Below, in pieces: positions 1-9,085 of a stretch of 64,000 nucleotides of DNA; positions within the stretch are counted from its first letter, which is position 1; each line of letters begins with the position of its first letter. Source of the DNA: Thermotoga maritima MSB8 (lineage in GTDB: Bacteria > Thermotogota > Thermotogae > Thermotogales > Thermotogaceae). Both the position numbers and the translations under genes were made by a program. Below the pieces are notes generated by a model, which was not told the origin of the DNA, did not search any database, and saw nothing but the letters and a program-made list of their open reading frames with translations. The DNA lies in contig NC_000853.1 in the NCBI RefSeq assembly GCF_000008545.1, forward strand, positions 104,465 to 168,464, in the 5' to 3' direction.

Positions 1-735
<735 letters not shown>

Positions 736-752
736 TCACCCCTTGTCTATAG

Positions 753-758
753 TATAAT
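753..758 (+). promoter_or_regulatory. Possible -10 element between ligA and the 780 gene
   Basis: TATAAT at 753-758 lies 21 bases before the ATG at 780. A TTGATC at 732-737 could be a -35 but the spacer would be only 15 bases, so this is a weak promoter call. Confidence 0.35.
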
Positions 759-779
759 CCCGAATGGGGAGTTGAGACG

Positions 780-2648
780 ATGAAAAAATGGATTTTTCTG
801 TTCTTGTTATTTCTGGTTGTACCCGTTCTTTCCTATGCCATCGATTTAGAAAATGTCACCGCACAGTTTCAAAAGCTGGTGGAAGATTACGAAAGTGGAT
901 TCCCCCAGGATCCATTCGTGAGTTATGTAAAAGAAAACATCCCTCAACTTCAAAAGTACAGAATCTTTCGAAGATTTCTTGCAGGAAGTGTGGAAAAAAC
1001 TGAGTTTGCAAAGACTCCGGGTGACTACCTGTTCGTGCTCTATCAGAACTGGAAAGAAACCAACTGGGAAAGAAAACTCTCCAACGTTCTTTTCCTCTCT
1101 TACCTGCAGTCCATGATGTCCGGTTCAAAGCCTTCAGAGAGTGTCCTGAAAAATTCTCCTGCCTTCAATTCCTTCTTTGCCGAATACAGAATGTTCGTTC
1201 GCTCCAACGCGTTGAACCTTCTCAGATGGATTCTAGCCTATTACACAGGAGGAACAAACACCCCTCCACCTGTTGAATTTAACCTGGGTATCAGAAACAC
1301 AGGGTTCTCTTTCAATGTGAATCATGATGTTCATCCAGATATTTTGAAAGTCCTACCTGAAGATCTGGAAGCGAAATTAAAAGAAGCGATCGAGGAAATC
1401 GCCTCTTCGAAAAACCAGGCCGAGTACACTCGAAACATAAACAGGCAGGCGAGTCTTCTGTGGAAAGAATTCGAAAGTAATATCTCTGCGCTTCAGAACG
1501 AAGTAGCGGACGTTTTTGAAAACACCTCGCCATCGATCTCCAACTTCTGGTGGATCCGGTTTGTCGTCTACGGAATTCTTCTGGTGATTTTCCTGAGAAA
1601 GTATCGAACGATACTGCAGTTCATCATCGCCGCAGAGATTCTGTTCATCTGGGTGACAAAATCGCTGTATCTCAACACCGTTGAAAATATGATCTTTTCG
1701 ACAGTTGTCGTTTTCATGTTCATCTTTTTCAATTTTATCCTCCTTGTCAGAAGAAGGTATCTTTATCCACTGCTCTCACTGATATTTGTTTTCCTCCTTT
1801 TCATCCCGTCGTACATCTCAATCAGGGAGATGGGTATGGATAGTGCTTTTGAGAACTCACCGTATTACGATCAACTGAAATTTGAGGTGTTTGAAGGTTC
1901 TGACTCGCCTGTGAAAACGGCCATCAGAAGAATGAACACGATCGCTCTTTCAAGCAAAGAACACACAAAGCAAATAGTAGAAACCTTGGGGTCTCTACCA
2001 GAAGAACTGTTGAAAATTGGAGCTCTAAAATCGATAGAACCCACCAAGAACGGACTTTTCTTTCTGTTGAATGAACGTTCAAAATTCTTCACCACAGCCG
2101 GGTTCGAAGACAGATTGGATTTAACCGGTAAAATCGAAGGCGATCTGAGTGATTACCTCTCACAGGAAAAATCCAGGTACAGAAAATACAGAAGAGAAAT
2201 CAATTCACTGGACCAGCTCATAAAAAAGATCACCTCGTACACTTCCGAAAAATTCTCACAGGATTTCGAAAGAGAACTGACAAACACCATTGAAAGGTAC
2301 CCACTCATTGCAGGTGTTTCTTTCTCCTATTCAACGGAGAAAAGCTATCTTTCGCTGAAACCTTATCGCACTATGAATGGATTGATCGGCATCTTCACTT
2401 TCTTTTTGCTTTTCTTCTCCGCTGTTCTTGGAGGAAGATACTTGCTCTTTCCCGCAGCGGCGACTCTGTTCACTTCCATCCTTTCGATGATCAAATGGAA
2501 ACACCTCGAAGTCTTCGTGGAAAGCGGTATTTTCCCTCTGATCATCGAAACTTCGTCCACTCACACCTTCCACATCGAGGTGTTCTTGATATTCGTTTCT
2601 CTGTTTCTTCTCTATAAAAACTTCATGAAAAGGAGGGTGAAAGCATGA
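780..2648 (+). CDS. Uncharacterised multi-span membrane protein with signal peptide
   Basis: I do not recognise a family. The 622-residue product begins with a clear signal sequence (MKKWIFLFLLFLVVPVLSYA). An extracytoplasmic or coiled-coil-rich region runs to about residue 250. Four hydrophobic spans follow at about 255-272, 276-292, 303-322 and 327-346, then a second charged domain (about 350-535), and three more spans at about 538-556, 558-574 and 597-613. The start follows GGGGAG. It overlaps the next gene by four bases (ATGA), so it is probably the first gene of the ABC importer operon, and an accessory role in uptake or envelope sensing is possible. That role is inferred from position only. 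Confidence 0.8.
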   Translation: MKKWIFLFLLFLVVPVLSYAIDLENVTAQFQKLVEDYESGFPQDPFVSYVKENIPQLQKYRIFRRFLAGSVEKTEFAKTPGDYLFVLYQNWKETNWERKLSNVLFLSYLQSMMSGSKPSESVLKNSPAFNSFFAEYRMFVRSNALNLLRWILAYYTGGTNTPPPVEFNLGIRNTGFSFNVNHDVHPDILKVLPEDLEAKLKEAIEEIASSKNQAEYTRNINRQASLLWKEFESNISALQNEVADVFENTSPSISNFWWIRFVVYGILLVIFLRKYRTILQFIIAAEILFIWVTKSLYLNTVENMIFSTVVVFMFIFFNFILLVRRRYLYPLLSLIFVFLLFIPSYISIREMGMDSAFENSPYYDQLKFEVFEGSDSPVKTAIRRMNTIALSSKEHTKQIVETLGSLPEELLKIGALKSIEPTKNGLFFLLNERSKFFTTAGFEDRLDLTGKIEGDLSDYLSQEKSRYRKYRREINSLDQLIKKITSYTSEKFSQDFERELTNTIERYPLIAGVSFSYSTEKSYLSLKPYRTMNGLIGIFTFFLLFFSAVLGGRYLLFPAAATLFTSILSMIKWKHLEVFVESGIFPLIIETSSTHTFHIEVFLIFVSLFLLYKNFMKRRVKA

Positions 2649-3724
2649 GAAAGTTTCTCGTTATTTCTTTGATGATTTTCGCGGTTGCTCTGTTTGGTTT
2701 CAAAGTCATTATGGTGACGGACGTCGGGGGACTCGGTGACAAATCCTTCAACGACGGAACGTGGGCAGGAATAAAGCAGGCCGCAGAAGAACTCGGAATA
2801 GAAGCGAAAGTGATACAATCTTACGAGCAGTCCGACTACATACCGAACCTCAGCAAAGCAGCGGAAGAAGCTGATCTCGTGTTCGCTGTTGGTTTCATGA
2901 TGACGAATGATCTCTTTAAAGTGGCAAAGCAATATCCGGACACGTACTTTGTGGGAATAGACATCACGCCTCCCGAGGGCCAGATTCTCCCGAACGTACT
3001 CACATTCACCTTCAAAGAACAGGAAGCCGCTTTCTTGGTGGGGTACGTGGCAGCCGCCATGACGAAGACCGGAATGGTTGGATTCGTCGGAGGAATCCCG
3101 ATACCCCCCGTGGAAAGGTTCAGATACGGTTACGAGGCTGGTATAAAGACCTATTCGGTTCTCCACAAAAAGAACGTGAAAATCTTGAGAGGCTACACAC
3201 AGGATTTCGAAGATCCGAAGAAGGGTAAAGACCTCGCCATGTCTCAGTTCGCGGAAGGAGCCGACATCGTGTTCCACGCCTCCGGTGCCTGTGGAAACGG
3301 AGTTATAGAAGCTGCCAGGGAGAAGTTCTCAGCACTGGCCGGTTCTGACAAACTCGTTGACCTTATAGATTACTACACGACGAACGGAAAGGGATTCTTC
3401 GCCATAGGAGTGGACATGGACCAGGATTACATGGCTCCCGGTGCTGTTCTGACAAGCGCGATGAAGAGAGTGGACGTAGCGTCTTACTACGGAGTTGTCT
3501 GGGCGTACGAGGGAACGTTCGAAGGTGGGCACAGGGTTCTTGGAATCTCCGAAGACGCAGTTGGAATAAGTCCGATGAAGTACACGAAAGGACTCGTTCC
3601 CAACAGAGTCATAGCCGAACTTCTTTACCTTGAAAAATTGATGAAAGAAGGCACTCTGAAAGTCCCAGAGACTCAGGAAGAGCTTGACGCTTTCGAAGTT
3701 CCACAAATCGAATTCCCATTCTGA
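2645..3724 (+). CDS. BMP-family (TmpC/PnrA-like) ABC substrate-binding protein
   Basis: Periplasmic receptor of the importer encoded by the next three genes. It is a 359-residue protein with a signal peptide of about 18 residues and then the family's DVGGLGDKSFND motif, typical of the Bmp/TmpC/PnrA proteins. Family members that have been characterised bind purine nucleosides (PnrA) or, in some cases, riboflavin, so a nucleoside-like ligand is the best guess. The signal peptide has no lipobox cysteine, so unlike TmpC it should be a soluble periplasmic protein, not a lipoprotein. The ATG overlaps the upstream stop, and GGAGGGTG precedes it. Confidence 0.88.
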   Translation: MRKFLVISLMIFAVALFGFKVIMVTDVGGLGDKSFNDGTWAGIKQAAEELGIEAKVIQSYEQSDYIPNLSKAAEEADLVFAVGFMMTNDLFKVAKQYPDTYFVGIDITPPEGQILPNVLTFTFKEQEAAFLVGYVAAAMTKTGMVGFVGGIPIPPVERFRYGYEAGIKTYSVLHKKNVKILRGYTQDFEDPKKGKDLAMSQFAEGADIVFHASGACGNGVIEAAREKFSALAGSDKLVDLIDYYTTNGKGFFAIGVDMDQDYMAPGAVLTSAMKRVDVASYYGVVWAYEGTFEGGHRVLGISEDAVGISPMKYTKGLVPNRVIAELLYLEKLMKEGTLKVPETQEELDAFEVPQIEFPF

Positions 3725-3746
3725 GGGGGAGTCCTCCCCCTCTTTT
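3723..3746 (+). terminator. Hairpin between binding-protein and ATPase genes
   Basis: GAGGGGGA and TCCCCCTC form an 8-bp stem with a 4-base loop, followed by TTTT. It begins on the binding protein stop codon and probably ends or processes most transcripts, so that the receptor is made in excess over the membrane components. Confidence 0.75.
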
Positions 3747-3759
3747 CAGGGGTGATCCG

Positions 3760-5283
3760 GTGGAGTACGCAGTTGTGATGAAGAGAATCGTTAAAAGGTT
3801 TCCCGGAGTTCTGGCAAACGATCACGTGGATCTCTTCGTCGAAAAGGGCGAAATCCACGCTATCGTTGGTGAAAACGGCGCTGGAAAAACCACTCTCATG
3901 AAACAGCTCTACGGCCTTTTAAAGCCCGATGAGGGGGAAATTTACATAAACGGAAAAAGAGTAGAATTTTCCGGTCCCGCTGACGCGATAAAAAGCGGTA
4001 TAGGTATGGTTCACCAGCATTTCATGCTCGTTGACAACCTGACGGCTTACGAGAACGTGATCATCGGGATGGAACCAAGGAAAGGAATTCTTCTGGATAG
4101 GAAAAAGGCGAGGAAAGAAGTTAAAAGACTCTCGGAAGAGTACGGATTAACAATAGACGTCGATATGAAAATAGAGGACATGCCCGTGGGGTTGCAGCAG
4201 AGAGTAGAGATCATCAAGACACTCTACAGAGGAGCAGAGATTCTCATCTTAGATGAACCCACCGCCGTCCTCACTCCACAGGAAACAGAGGAACTCTTCG
4301 AAGTCTTGAAACGATTGAAAAAGAGCGGGAAAACGATCATATTCATTTCGCATAAATTGAACGAAGTGATGGAGATCTCCGATAGAATCACCGTTATGAG
4401 GCAGGGAAGGGTCACAGGAAACCTCATCACTTCACAAACCACACCACAGGAAATAGCGAGATTGATGGTGGGAAGAGATGTTGTTCTCACGGTTGAGAAA
4501 AAACCAAAAGAAGCCGGTGAAACACTCCTCAAAATAGAAGATCTCTGGGTCAAGGACAACAGAAAACTGGACGCTGTAAAGGGAGTTTCTTTCGAGGTAA
4601 AGAGGGGAGAGATAGTAGGGATAGCCGGTGTTGCTGGAAACGGTCAGTCCGAACTGGTGGAAGCGATCACAGGACTTCGCGGAGCGGAACGAGGAAGAGT
4701 CTACTTCAAAGGTGAAGATATAACGGGATACGACCCAAAAAGATTGCGAGATCTCGGAATGTTCCACGTTCCAGAAGATCGACTCAAAAGAGGTTTGATA
4801 GTGGATTTTCCGGCATATTTCAACACCATTTTGGGAAGGCACATGATAGAGCCTTTCGTGAAGAGCGGTTTTCTCAACATGAAGGAAATAAAAAGATTTT
4901 CAAAACAACTTTTTGAAAAGTTCGATATCAGGCCGAGAAACATAGAACTCCTCGCGGGAAGTTTCTCCGGTGGGAATCAGCAGAAGATCATCGTTGCACG
5001 TGAAATGAGTTTCTCCCCCGAACTTCTCGTTGTGGCTCAACCGACACGTGGTCTGGACGTGGGTGCGATAGAATTCATTCACAAAACACTCGTATCGATG
5101 AGAGATGCAGGTGTCGGTGTTCTTCTCATATCCATGGAACTGGACGAAATCTTCTCGCTCAGCGACAGAATACTGGTTATGTACGAAGGACAGATAATGG
5201 GAGAAGTCAAACCGGAAGAAACCACTCCAGAGGAAGTAGGGCTCATGATGGCAGGTAAAAGACTGGAGGAGATCAGAAGATGA
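3760..5283 (+). CDS. ABC importer ATPase, tandem-domain (simple sugar/nucleoside type)
   Basis: Cytoplasmic energy-coupling subunit with two nucleotide-binding domains in 507 residues, as in RbsA and the BMP-dependent systems. The N-terminal domain has Walker A GENGAGKTTL and Walker B ILILDEPTA, with a signature region (PVGLQQR) in place of LSGGQ. The C-terminal domain has a degenerate Walker A (GVAGNGQSEL), a good signature (FSGGNQQK) and VVAQPTRGLD at Walker B. The GTG start is preceded by AGGGGTGAT. It overlaps the downstream permease by four bases. Confidence 0.92.
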   Translation: MEYAVVMKRIVKRFPGVLANDHVDLFVEKGEIHAIVGENGAGKTTLMKQLYGLLKPDEGEIYINGKRVEFSGPADAIKSGIGMVHQHFMLVDNLTAYENVIIGMEPRKGILLDRKKARKEVKRLSEEYGLTIDVDMKIEDMPVGLQQRVEIIKTLYRGAEILILDEPTAVLTPQETEELFEVLKRLKKSGKTIIFISHKLNEVMEISDRITVMRQGRVTGNLITSQTTPQEIARLMVGRDVVLTVEKKPKEAGETLLKIEDLWVKDNRKLDAVKGVSFEVKRGEIVGIAGVAGNGQSELVEAITGLRGAERGRVYFKGEDITGYDPKRLRDLGMFHVPEDRLKRGLIVDFPAYFNTILGRHMIEPFVKSGFLNMKEIKRFSKQLFEKFDIRPRNIELLAGSFSGGNQQKIIVAREMSFSPELLVVAQPTRGLDVGAIEFIHKTLVSMRDAGVGVLLISMELDEIFSLSDRILVMYEGQIMGEVKPEETTPEEVGLMMAGKRLEEIRR

Positions 5284-6314
5284 ACAACAGGGTGTGGTCA
5301 TTTCTTGTCCCGTTCTTTTCGGTCATCATAGCACTTCTTATAGCGGCCGTGGTGATCATTCTGATCGGGCAAAACCCCGTGATAGCGTACAAAGCCATGA
5401 TCGAAGGGGCTTTTGGAAATATCCAGGCTCTGGCCGATACGGTGATAAAAACCACGCCGCTCATCCTAACAGGACTCGCCGTTGGATTTGGTTTCAGAGC
5501 AGGGCTATTCAACATAGGAGCGGAAGGACAGATGATCATGGGAGGGATTCTGGCAACTGTCGTTGGAATGCACATGAGAGGAATACCGCCAGCACTCGCT
5601 ATCCCTCTTACGATGATTGCCGGCATGCTGGGAGGTGCCGCCTGGGCCTCTATAGCCGGTTATCTGAAGGCAAAAACGGGAGCACATGAAGTTGTGTCAA
5701 CCATAATGCTGAACTGGATCGCAACCTACATATCCTCTTACCTCATCACGGGACCACTGGCAGTGGGATCGGGTACTCCCAAAAGTCCAGAAATCGCTCC
5801 TTCTGCCAAACTTCCTCCTATCGTTACAGTTGGCGCTTTAGAAATGACCTCCGGTATTCTGATTTCAATTCTTTCAGCGGTGGTTATATACATCGTTCTG
5901 GAGAAGACGAAAACTGGCTATGAGGTGAAAGCAGTTGGATTCAATCCGTACGCGGCAGAATATGGAGGAATAAACATCTCAAAGAACATCGTCATGTGTA
6001 TGGCAATAAGTGGAGCGCTGGCGGGCCTTGCTGGAGCCCTAGAAGTGATGGGATTGCACCACAGGTTCCTAGGAACACTCTCCGGCGGGAAGGGCTTCGA
6101 CGGAATCTCGATCGCGCTGATCGGACAAAACCATCCCATAGGCATCATCTTCGCCTCATTTCTCATAGCCGCTCTGAGGACTGGATCGAGCAATATGCAG
6201 TTCGTTGGGGTACCAAAACACATTGTCACAATCATACAGGGTATCGTCATATTCCTCGTTGCAGCCGACAGGATCGTTAAAACCCTTCTCAGGTTCAGGA
6301 AGGTGAAAAGATGA
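5280..6314 (+). CDS. ABC importer permease, BPD_transp_2 family, first subunit
   Basis: Inner-membrane subunit of 344 residues with about ten hydrophobic spans. It belongs to the branched-chain/simple-sugar permease family that partners BMP receptors. The conserved EGAFGN and GFGFRAGLFNIGAEGQ segments near residues 40-85 are typical of YufP/NupP-like permeases. Its ATG overlaps the ATPase stop codon, and it overlaps the second permease by four bases, so the two are translationally coupled and should form a heterodimeric channel. Confidence 0.9.
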   Translation: MNNRVWSFLVPFFSVIIALLIAAVVIILIGQNPVIAYKAMIEGAFGNIQALADTVIKTTPLILTGLAVGFGFRAGLFNIGAEGQMIMGGILATVVGMHMRGIPPALAIPLTMIAGMLGGAAWASIAGYLKAKTGAHEVVSTIMLNWIATYISSYLITGPLAVGSGTPKSPEIAPSAKLPPIVTVGALEMTSGILISILSAVVIYIVLEKTKTGYEVKAVGFNPYAAEYGGINISKNIVMCMAISGALAGLAGALEVMGLHHRFLGTLSGGKGFDGISIALIGQNHPIGIIFASFLIAALRTGSSNMQFVGVPKHIVTIIQGIVIFLVAADRIVKTLLRFRKVKR

Positions 6315-7270
6315 AAATACTGGAAGTGCTCTGGAACATTTTCTCAAATCCCCTCTTTTACAAGCTCACTCTCACAGCTTCCACTCCTCTTCTTTTCGCA
6401 TCCCTTGGAGGTGTTTTCAGTGAAGTTACAGGGGTTGTGAACATCGCCCTTGAAGGAATAATGCTTCTTGGAGCGTTCTCCTCGGTGGTGATCACATATT
6501 ACACCGGAAACGTGTGGCTCGGTTTCTTGCTTTCTATTCCCATAGGAATCGGGTTTTCCTGGTTCCACGCCTGGGCGAGTATCAAATGGAGAGGCAACCA
6601 GATAGTGAGCGCGACGGCGTTGATACTGGTGGCGCAGGGTCTGACAGGTTTTCTCATGGAACCGATATTCGGTCAGCCGGGGCAGACACCTTATGTGGGT
6701 CGAATCGAAGAGATCACACTGCCTGGCATTTCCTCCATTCCTTTCATCGGAGAAGCCATCGGAACCATCAGTCCAATAGTTCTCATAGCCTTCGCAATGG
6801 TCTTTTTTGCGTGGTTTCTGATCTACAAGACCCCACTGGGTCTCAGAATGAGATCGGTAGGTGAAAATCCCGAGGCTGCCGATACTCTCGGTGTTGACGT
6901 CTTCAAAATAAGGTACTTCGGAGTTCTCATGAGCGGTGCTCTGGCGTCCATGGGAGGAGCGTTCCTTTCCATAGGAGAGGTCGGTAACTTCAGGGAACTC
7001 ATGACGGGAGGAAGGGGCTTCATTGCCCTTGCGGCCATGATCCTTGGAAACTGGAATCCCATAGGTGCCATGTGGGCCTGCCTCATGTTTGGTATGTCAG
7101 AAGCTCTGGCCAATCAACTTCAGAGTAGTCCCATTCTCAACGTACCTGCTACGGCAAAACCGTTGTTCAATCTCTTTCCGTTCGTTGTTACCCTCGTTGT
7201 CGTGGCTGGCCTGATAGGAAGAACAAGACCACCAGCAGCCGATGGTGTTCCCTACGAAAAAGAAGAGTAA
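6311..7270 (+). CDS. ABC importer permease, BPD_transp_2 family, second subunit
   Basis: The second permease (319 residues, about eight to nine spans) carries the family's VNIALEGIMLLGAF motif near residue 45 and MSGALASMGGAFLSIG near residue 215, as in YufQ/NupQ-like subunits. It ends the plus-strand operon 780-7270. Its last 19 bases overlap the end of the convergent nuclease gene, so no separate terminator fits between them. Confidence 0.9.
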   Translation: MKILEVLWNIFSNPLFYKLTLTASTPLLFASLGGVFSEVTGVVNIALEGIMLLGAFSSVVITYYTGNVWLGFLLSIPIGIGFSWFHAWASIKWRGNQIVSATALILVAQGLTGFLMEPIFGQPGQTPYVGRIEEITLPGISSIPFIGEAIGTISPIVLIAFAMVFFAWFLIYKTPLGLRMRSVGENPEAADTLGVDVFKIRYFGVLMSGALASMGGAFLSIGEVGNFRELMTGGRGFIALAAMILGNWNPIGAMWACLMFGMSEALANQLQSSPILNVPATAKPLFNLFPFVVTLVVVAGLIGRTRPPAADGVPYEKEE

Positions 7271-8436
7271 GACCTCATGAAATCCAGGACCAGCTTCGTT
7301 GCTCTCACATCATCCTCGTTGTACAGGAGCATCTGCTTTAGAAGCTCCTCGTTTCTCGTTTTTTTCCATTTCTCATAAAGCCGCAGTATTTCATAACCAT
7401 TCAGGGACGTTCTCCAATCGTACCCCAGATACTTAGCGATTCTTTTGAGCGAGTAGGACATAACAGGAAAAACGAAATGATTCCTCAGGATTGTGAACAC
7501 ATCGAGAAAATTCATCCTTTTGTTTCTGCCGATCAATGAAATCAGCTTTCTCTTCTCCGGTCCATGATAGTGATAGAAAACACTCTCATCGTCCAGAGAA
7601 TTCAAAAATGCGATCAGATCTCCTTGATCCTCTTCCAGAAAATATCTGTACTCATCACCTATTAAAAACCCATAGAGAAAATCCCTCTCTTCTGACGGAT
7701 GATACTCTATGTCAACTATTGTTCCTTCTGGAAGATCCTCCGGAGGGGTTATCATTATCACTCTATTCTCGAGAAACGCCCTCGCCGCCATAACGAATCT
7801 TTTTCCTTTCTCTTTTCCAAATACCTTTTCCAGGATTCTCTGGTCCGCCTCCGCGAGATCTTCCAGCGTTTCTATACCCATTCCATAGAGAACCCTGTAC
7901 GTTTCTTCTCCTATCCCGTTCACCAGAAGCAAACTCTTCTCTTCAAAAAACTTCCCTTCGCAATCTTCGAGGAAATCACAGTATCTACAGTGTCTTCCCA
8001 CTCTGGGGTGAGGATCATCATCTATTGTCAACATTTCTCTCAAAACATCTTCGACGATGGGTATCAGATTTTTCCAGTTTTCCATCTTTCTTGAGAAGCT
8101 GTCAGATACGATCTCCACGCCCGAAACTTCCAGGCCAGCCCTTGAGAAAACCAGGGCATGATAAGCGCTCTCAAGGATGTATTTGTCTTTAAACCTTTTT
8201 GCGCTCTTTCTCAGAATAATTCTCCATCCATCCCTGTCTTTCACAATCAGATCGGGATTTGAAACCAGTTCATGACCCTCAAACTCACACACGATCACAG
8301 GATTTTCGAGCGGGAATCCAGCCTCCATTAACTCCTCCGAAAAGTTCGGAGAAACCTCTTTTGAAATTTTTTTTGAAAGGTAATATCGCCTTGGGCACAC
8401 CAAGAAATTTTCTACATCCTCGTAGCTTATTGTCAT
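7252..8436 (-). CDS. RecB-like nuclease of the TM0106 family (degenerate N-terminal site)
   Basis: The 394-residue protein joins a RecB/Cas4-type PD-(D/E)XK domain to a C-terminal RNase H/DnaQ-like exonuclease domain, as in the family named after T. maritima TM0106. Four cysteines of the iron-sulfur type are visible: C14 (CPRRYYL), then C150, C153 and C159. A helix-hairpin-helix-like stretch lies around residues 165-220. The C-terminal domain keeps DIE at exo I, LDVF at exo II and YNEDDVRAT at exo III. In the N-terminal domain D62 is present, but the E/D/Q-x-K position reads L75-R76-K77. The start is the ATG with GGAGGGAGG eight bases upstream; a longer frame would run into the next gene. Substrate unknown. 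Confidence 0.82.
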   Translation of the reverse strand: MTISYEDVENFLVCPRRYYLSKKISKEVSPNFSEELMEAGFPLENPVIVCEFEGHELVSNPDLIVKDRDGWRIILRKSAKRFKDKYILESAYHALVFSRAGLEVSGVEIVSDSFSRKMENWKNLIPIVEDVLREMLTIDDDPHPRVGRHCRYCDFLEDCEGKFFEEKSLLLVNGIGEETYRVLYGMGIETLEDLAEADQRILEKVFGKEKGKRFVMAARAFLENRVIMITPPEDLPEGTIVDIEYHPSEERDFLYGFLIGDEYRYFLEEDQGDLIAFLNSLDDESVFYHYHGPEKRKLISLIGRNKRMNFLDVFTILRNHFVFPVMSYSLKRIAKYLGYDWRTSLNGYEILRLYEKWKKTRNEELLKQMLLYNEDDVRATKLVLDFMRSYSSFS

Positions 8437-8512
8437 CGAATCCTCCCTCCACATTTTCAACGTGGTAGAATATTTCTGAAGTTTATTATACTGACAATTG
8501 GGGGTGCTCAAC

Positions 8513-9085
8513 ATGGATGAACGCACGGAACTTTTGAAAAGAATAGAGGAACTGGAAGAGAAACTGCGGCAGTGCCAGCAGAGAGAGCAGGAGCTCGAGG
8601 CTCTGATAGAAGAATACAACGAAGTCATGAAGAAACAATTCCAGGTGTTCGACGATTTCTTTGAAAAGCTGGGAACTACAAAAATGATCGATCCACTGAC
8701 AAGAGTGTACGCGAAAGACCATTTCCTGAGACTCCTATCTTATCAACATCAGAGGGCCTTCGAAGAGAACACACCTTACACGATATTCTTTGTGAAAACA
8801 AAGGTATCTAAGAATGAAAGAGAAAAAGCGCTGATGAAGATAGGAAAAATTCTCAAAGAATGTGTGAGAGTACCCTTAGACAGTGTGGGCAGATACTCCG
8901 ATGATACTTTTGCACTCTTCGTAATCGGTGTTGGAAAAGAAACGGCCCCGAATATAGAAGAGAGAATAAAAAATCACATCGAAAGTATAGGAGGCATCGA
9001 ATACTCGATTGCATACAAAAGCTATCCTGAAGATTTCATGGATCTGGAAAAGGCGATCCTTGATCTTGAAAAGGCGGTGGCTTGA
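8513..9085 (+). CDS. Coiled-coil protein with degenerate GGDEF-like domain
   Basis: 190 residues. Residues 1-45 are a charged coiled coil. The rest resembles a GGDEF domain: DPLTRVYAKDHF corresponds to the DPLTGLYNRRYF opening, and GRYSDDTFALFV stands where GRYGGDEFALLL would be. The catalytic GG is lost, so no diguanylate cyclase activity is expected; it may bind a partner or nucleotide. The ATG at 8513 has GGGGGTG at proper spacing, better than the in-frame TTG 15 bases upstream. It abuts murA directly, suggesting co-expression with cell-wall synthesis. Confidence 0.72.
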   Translation: MDERTELLKRIEELEEKLRQCQQREQELEALIEEYNEVMKKQFQVFDDFFEKLGTTKMIDPLTRVYAKDHFLRLLSYQHQRAFEENTPYTIFFVKTKVSKNEREKALMKIGKILKECVRVPLDSVGRYSDDTFALFVIGVGKETAPNIEERIKNHIESIGGIEYSIAYKSYPEDFMDLEKAILDLEKAVA

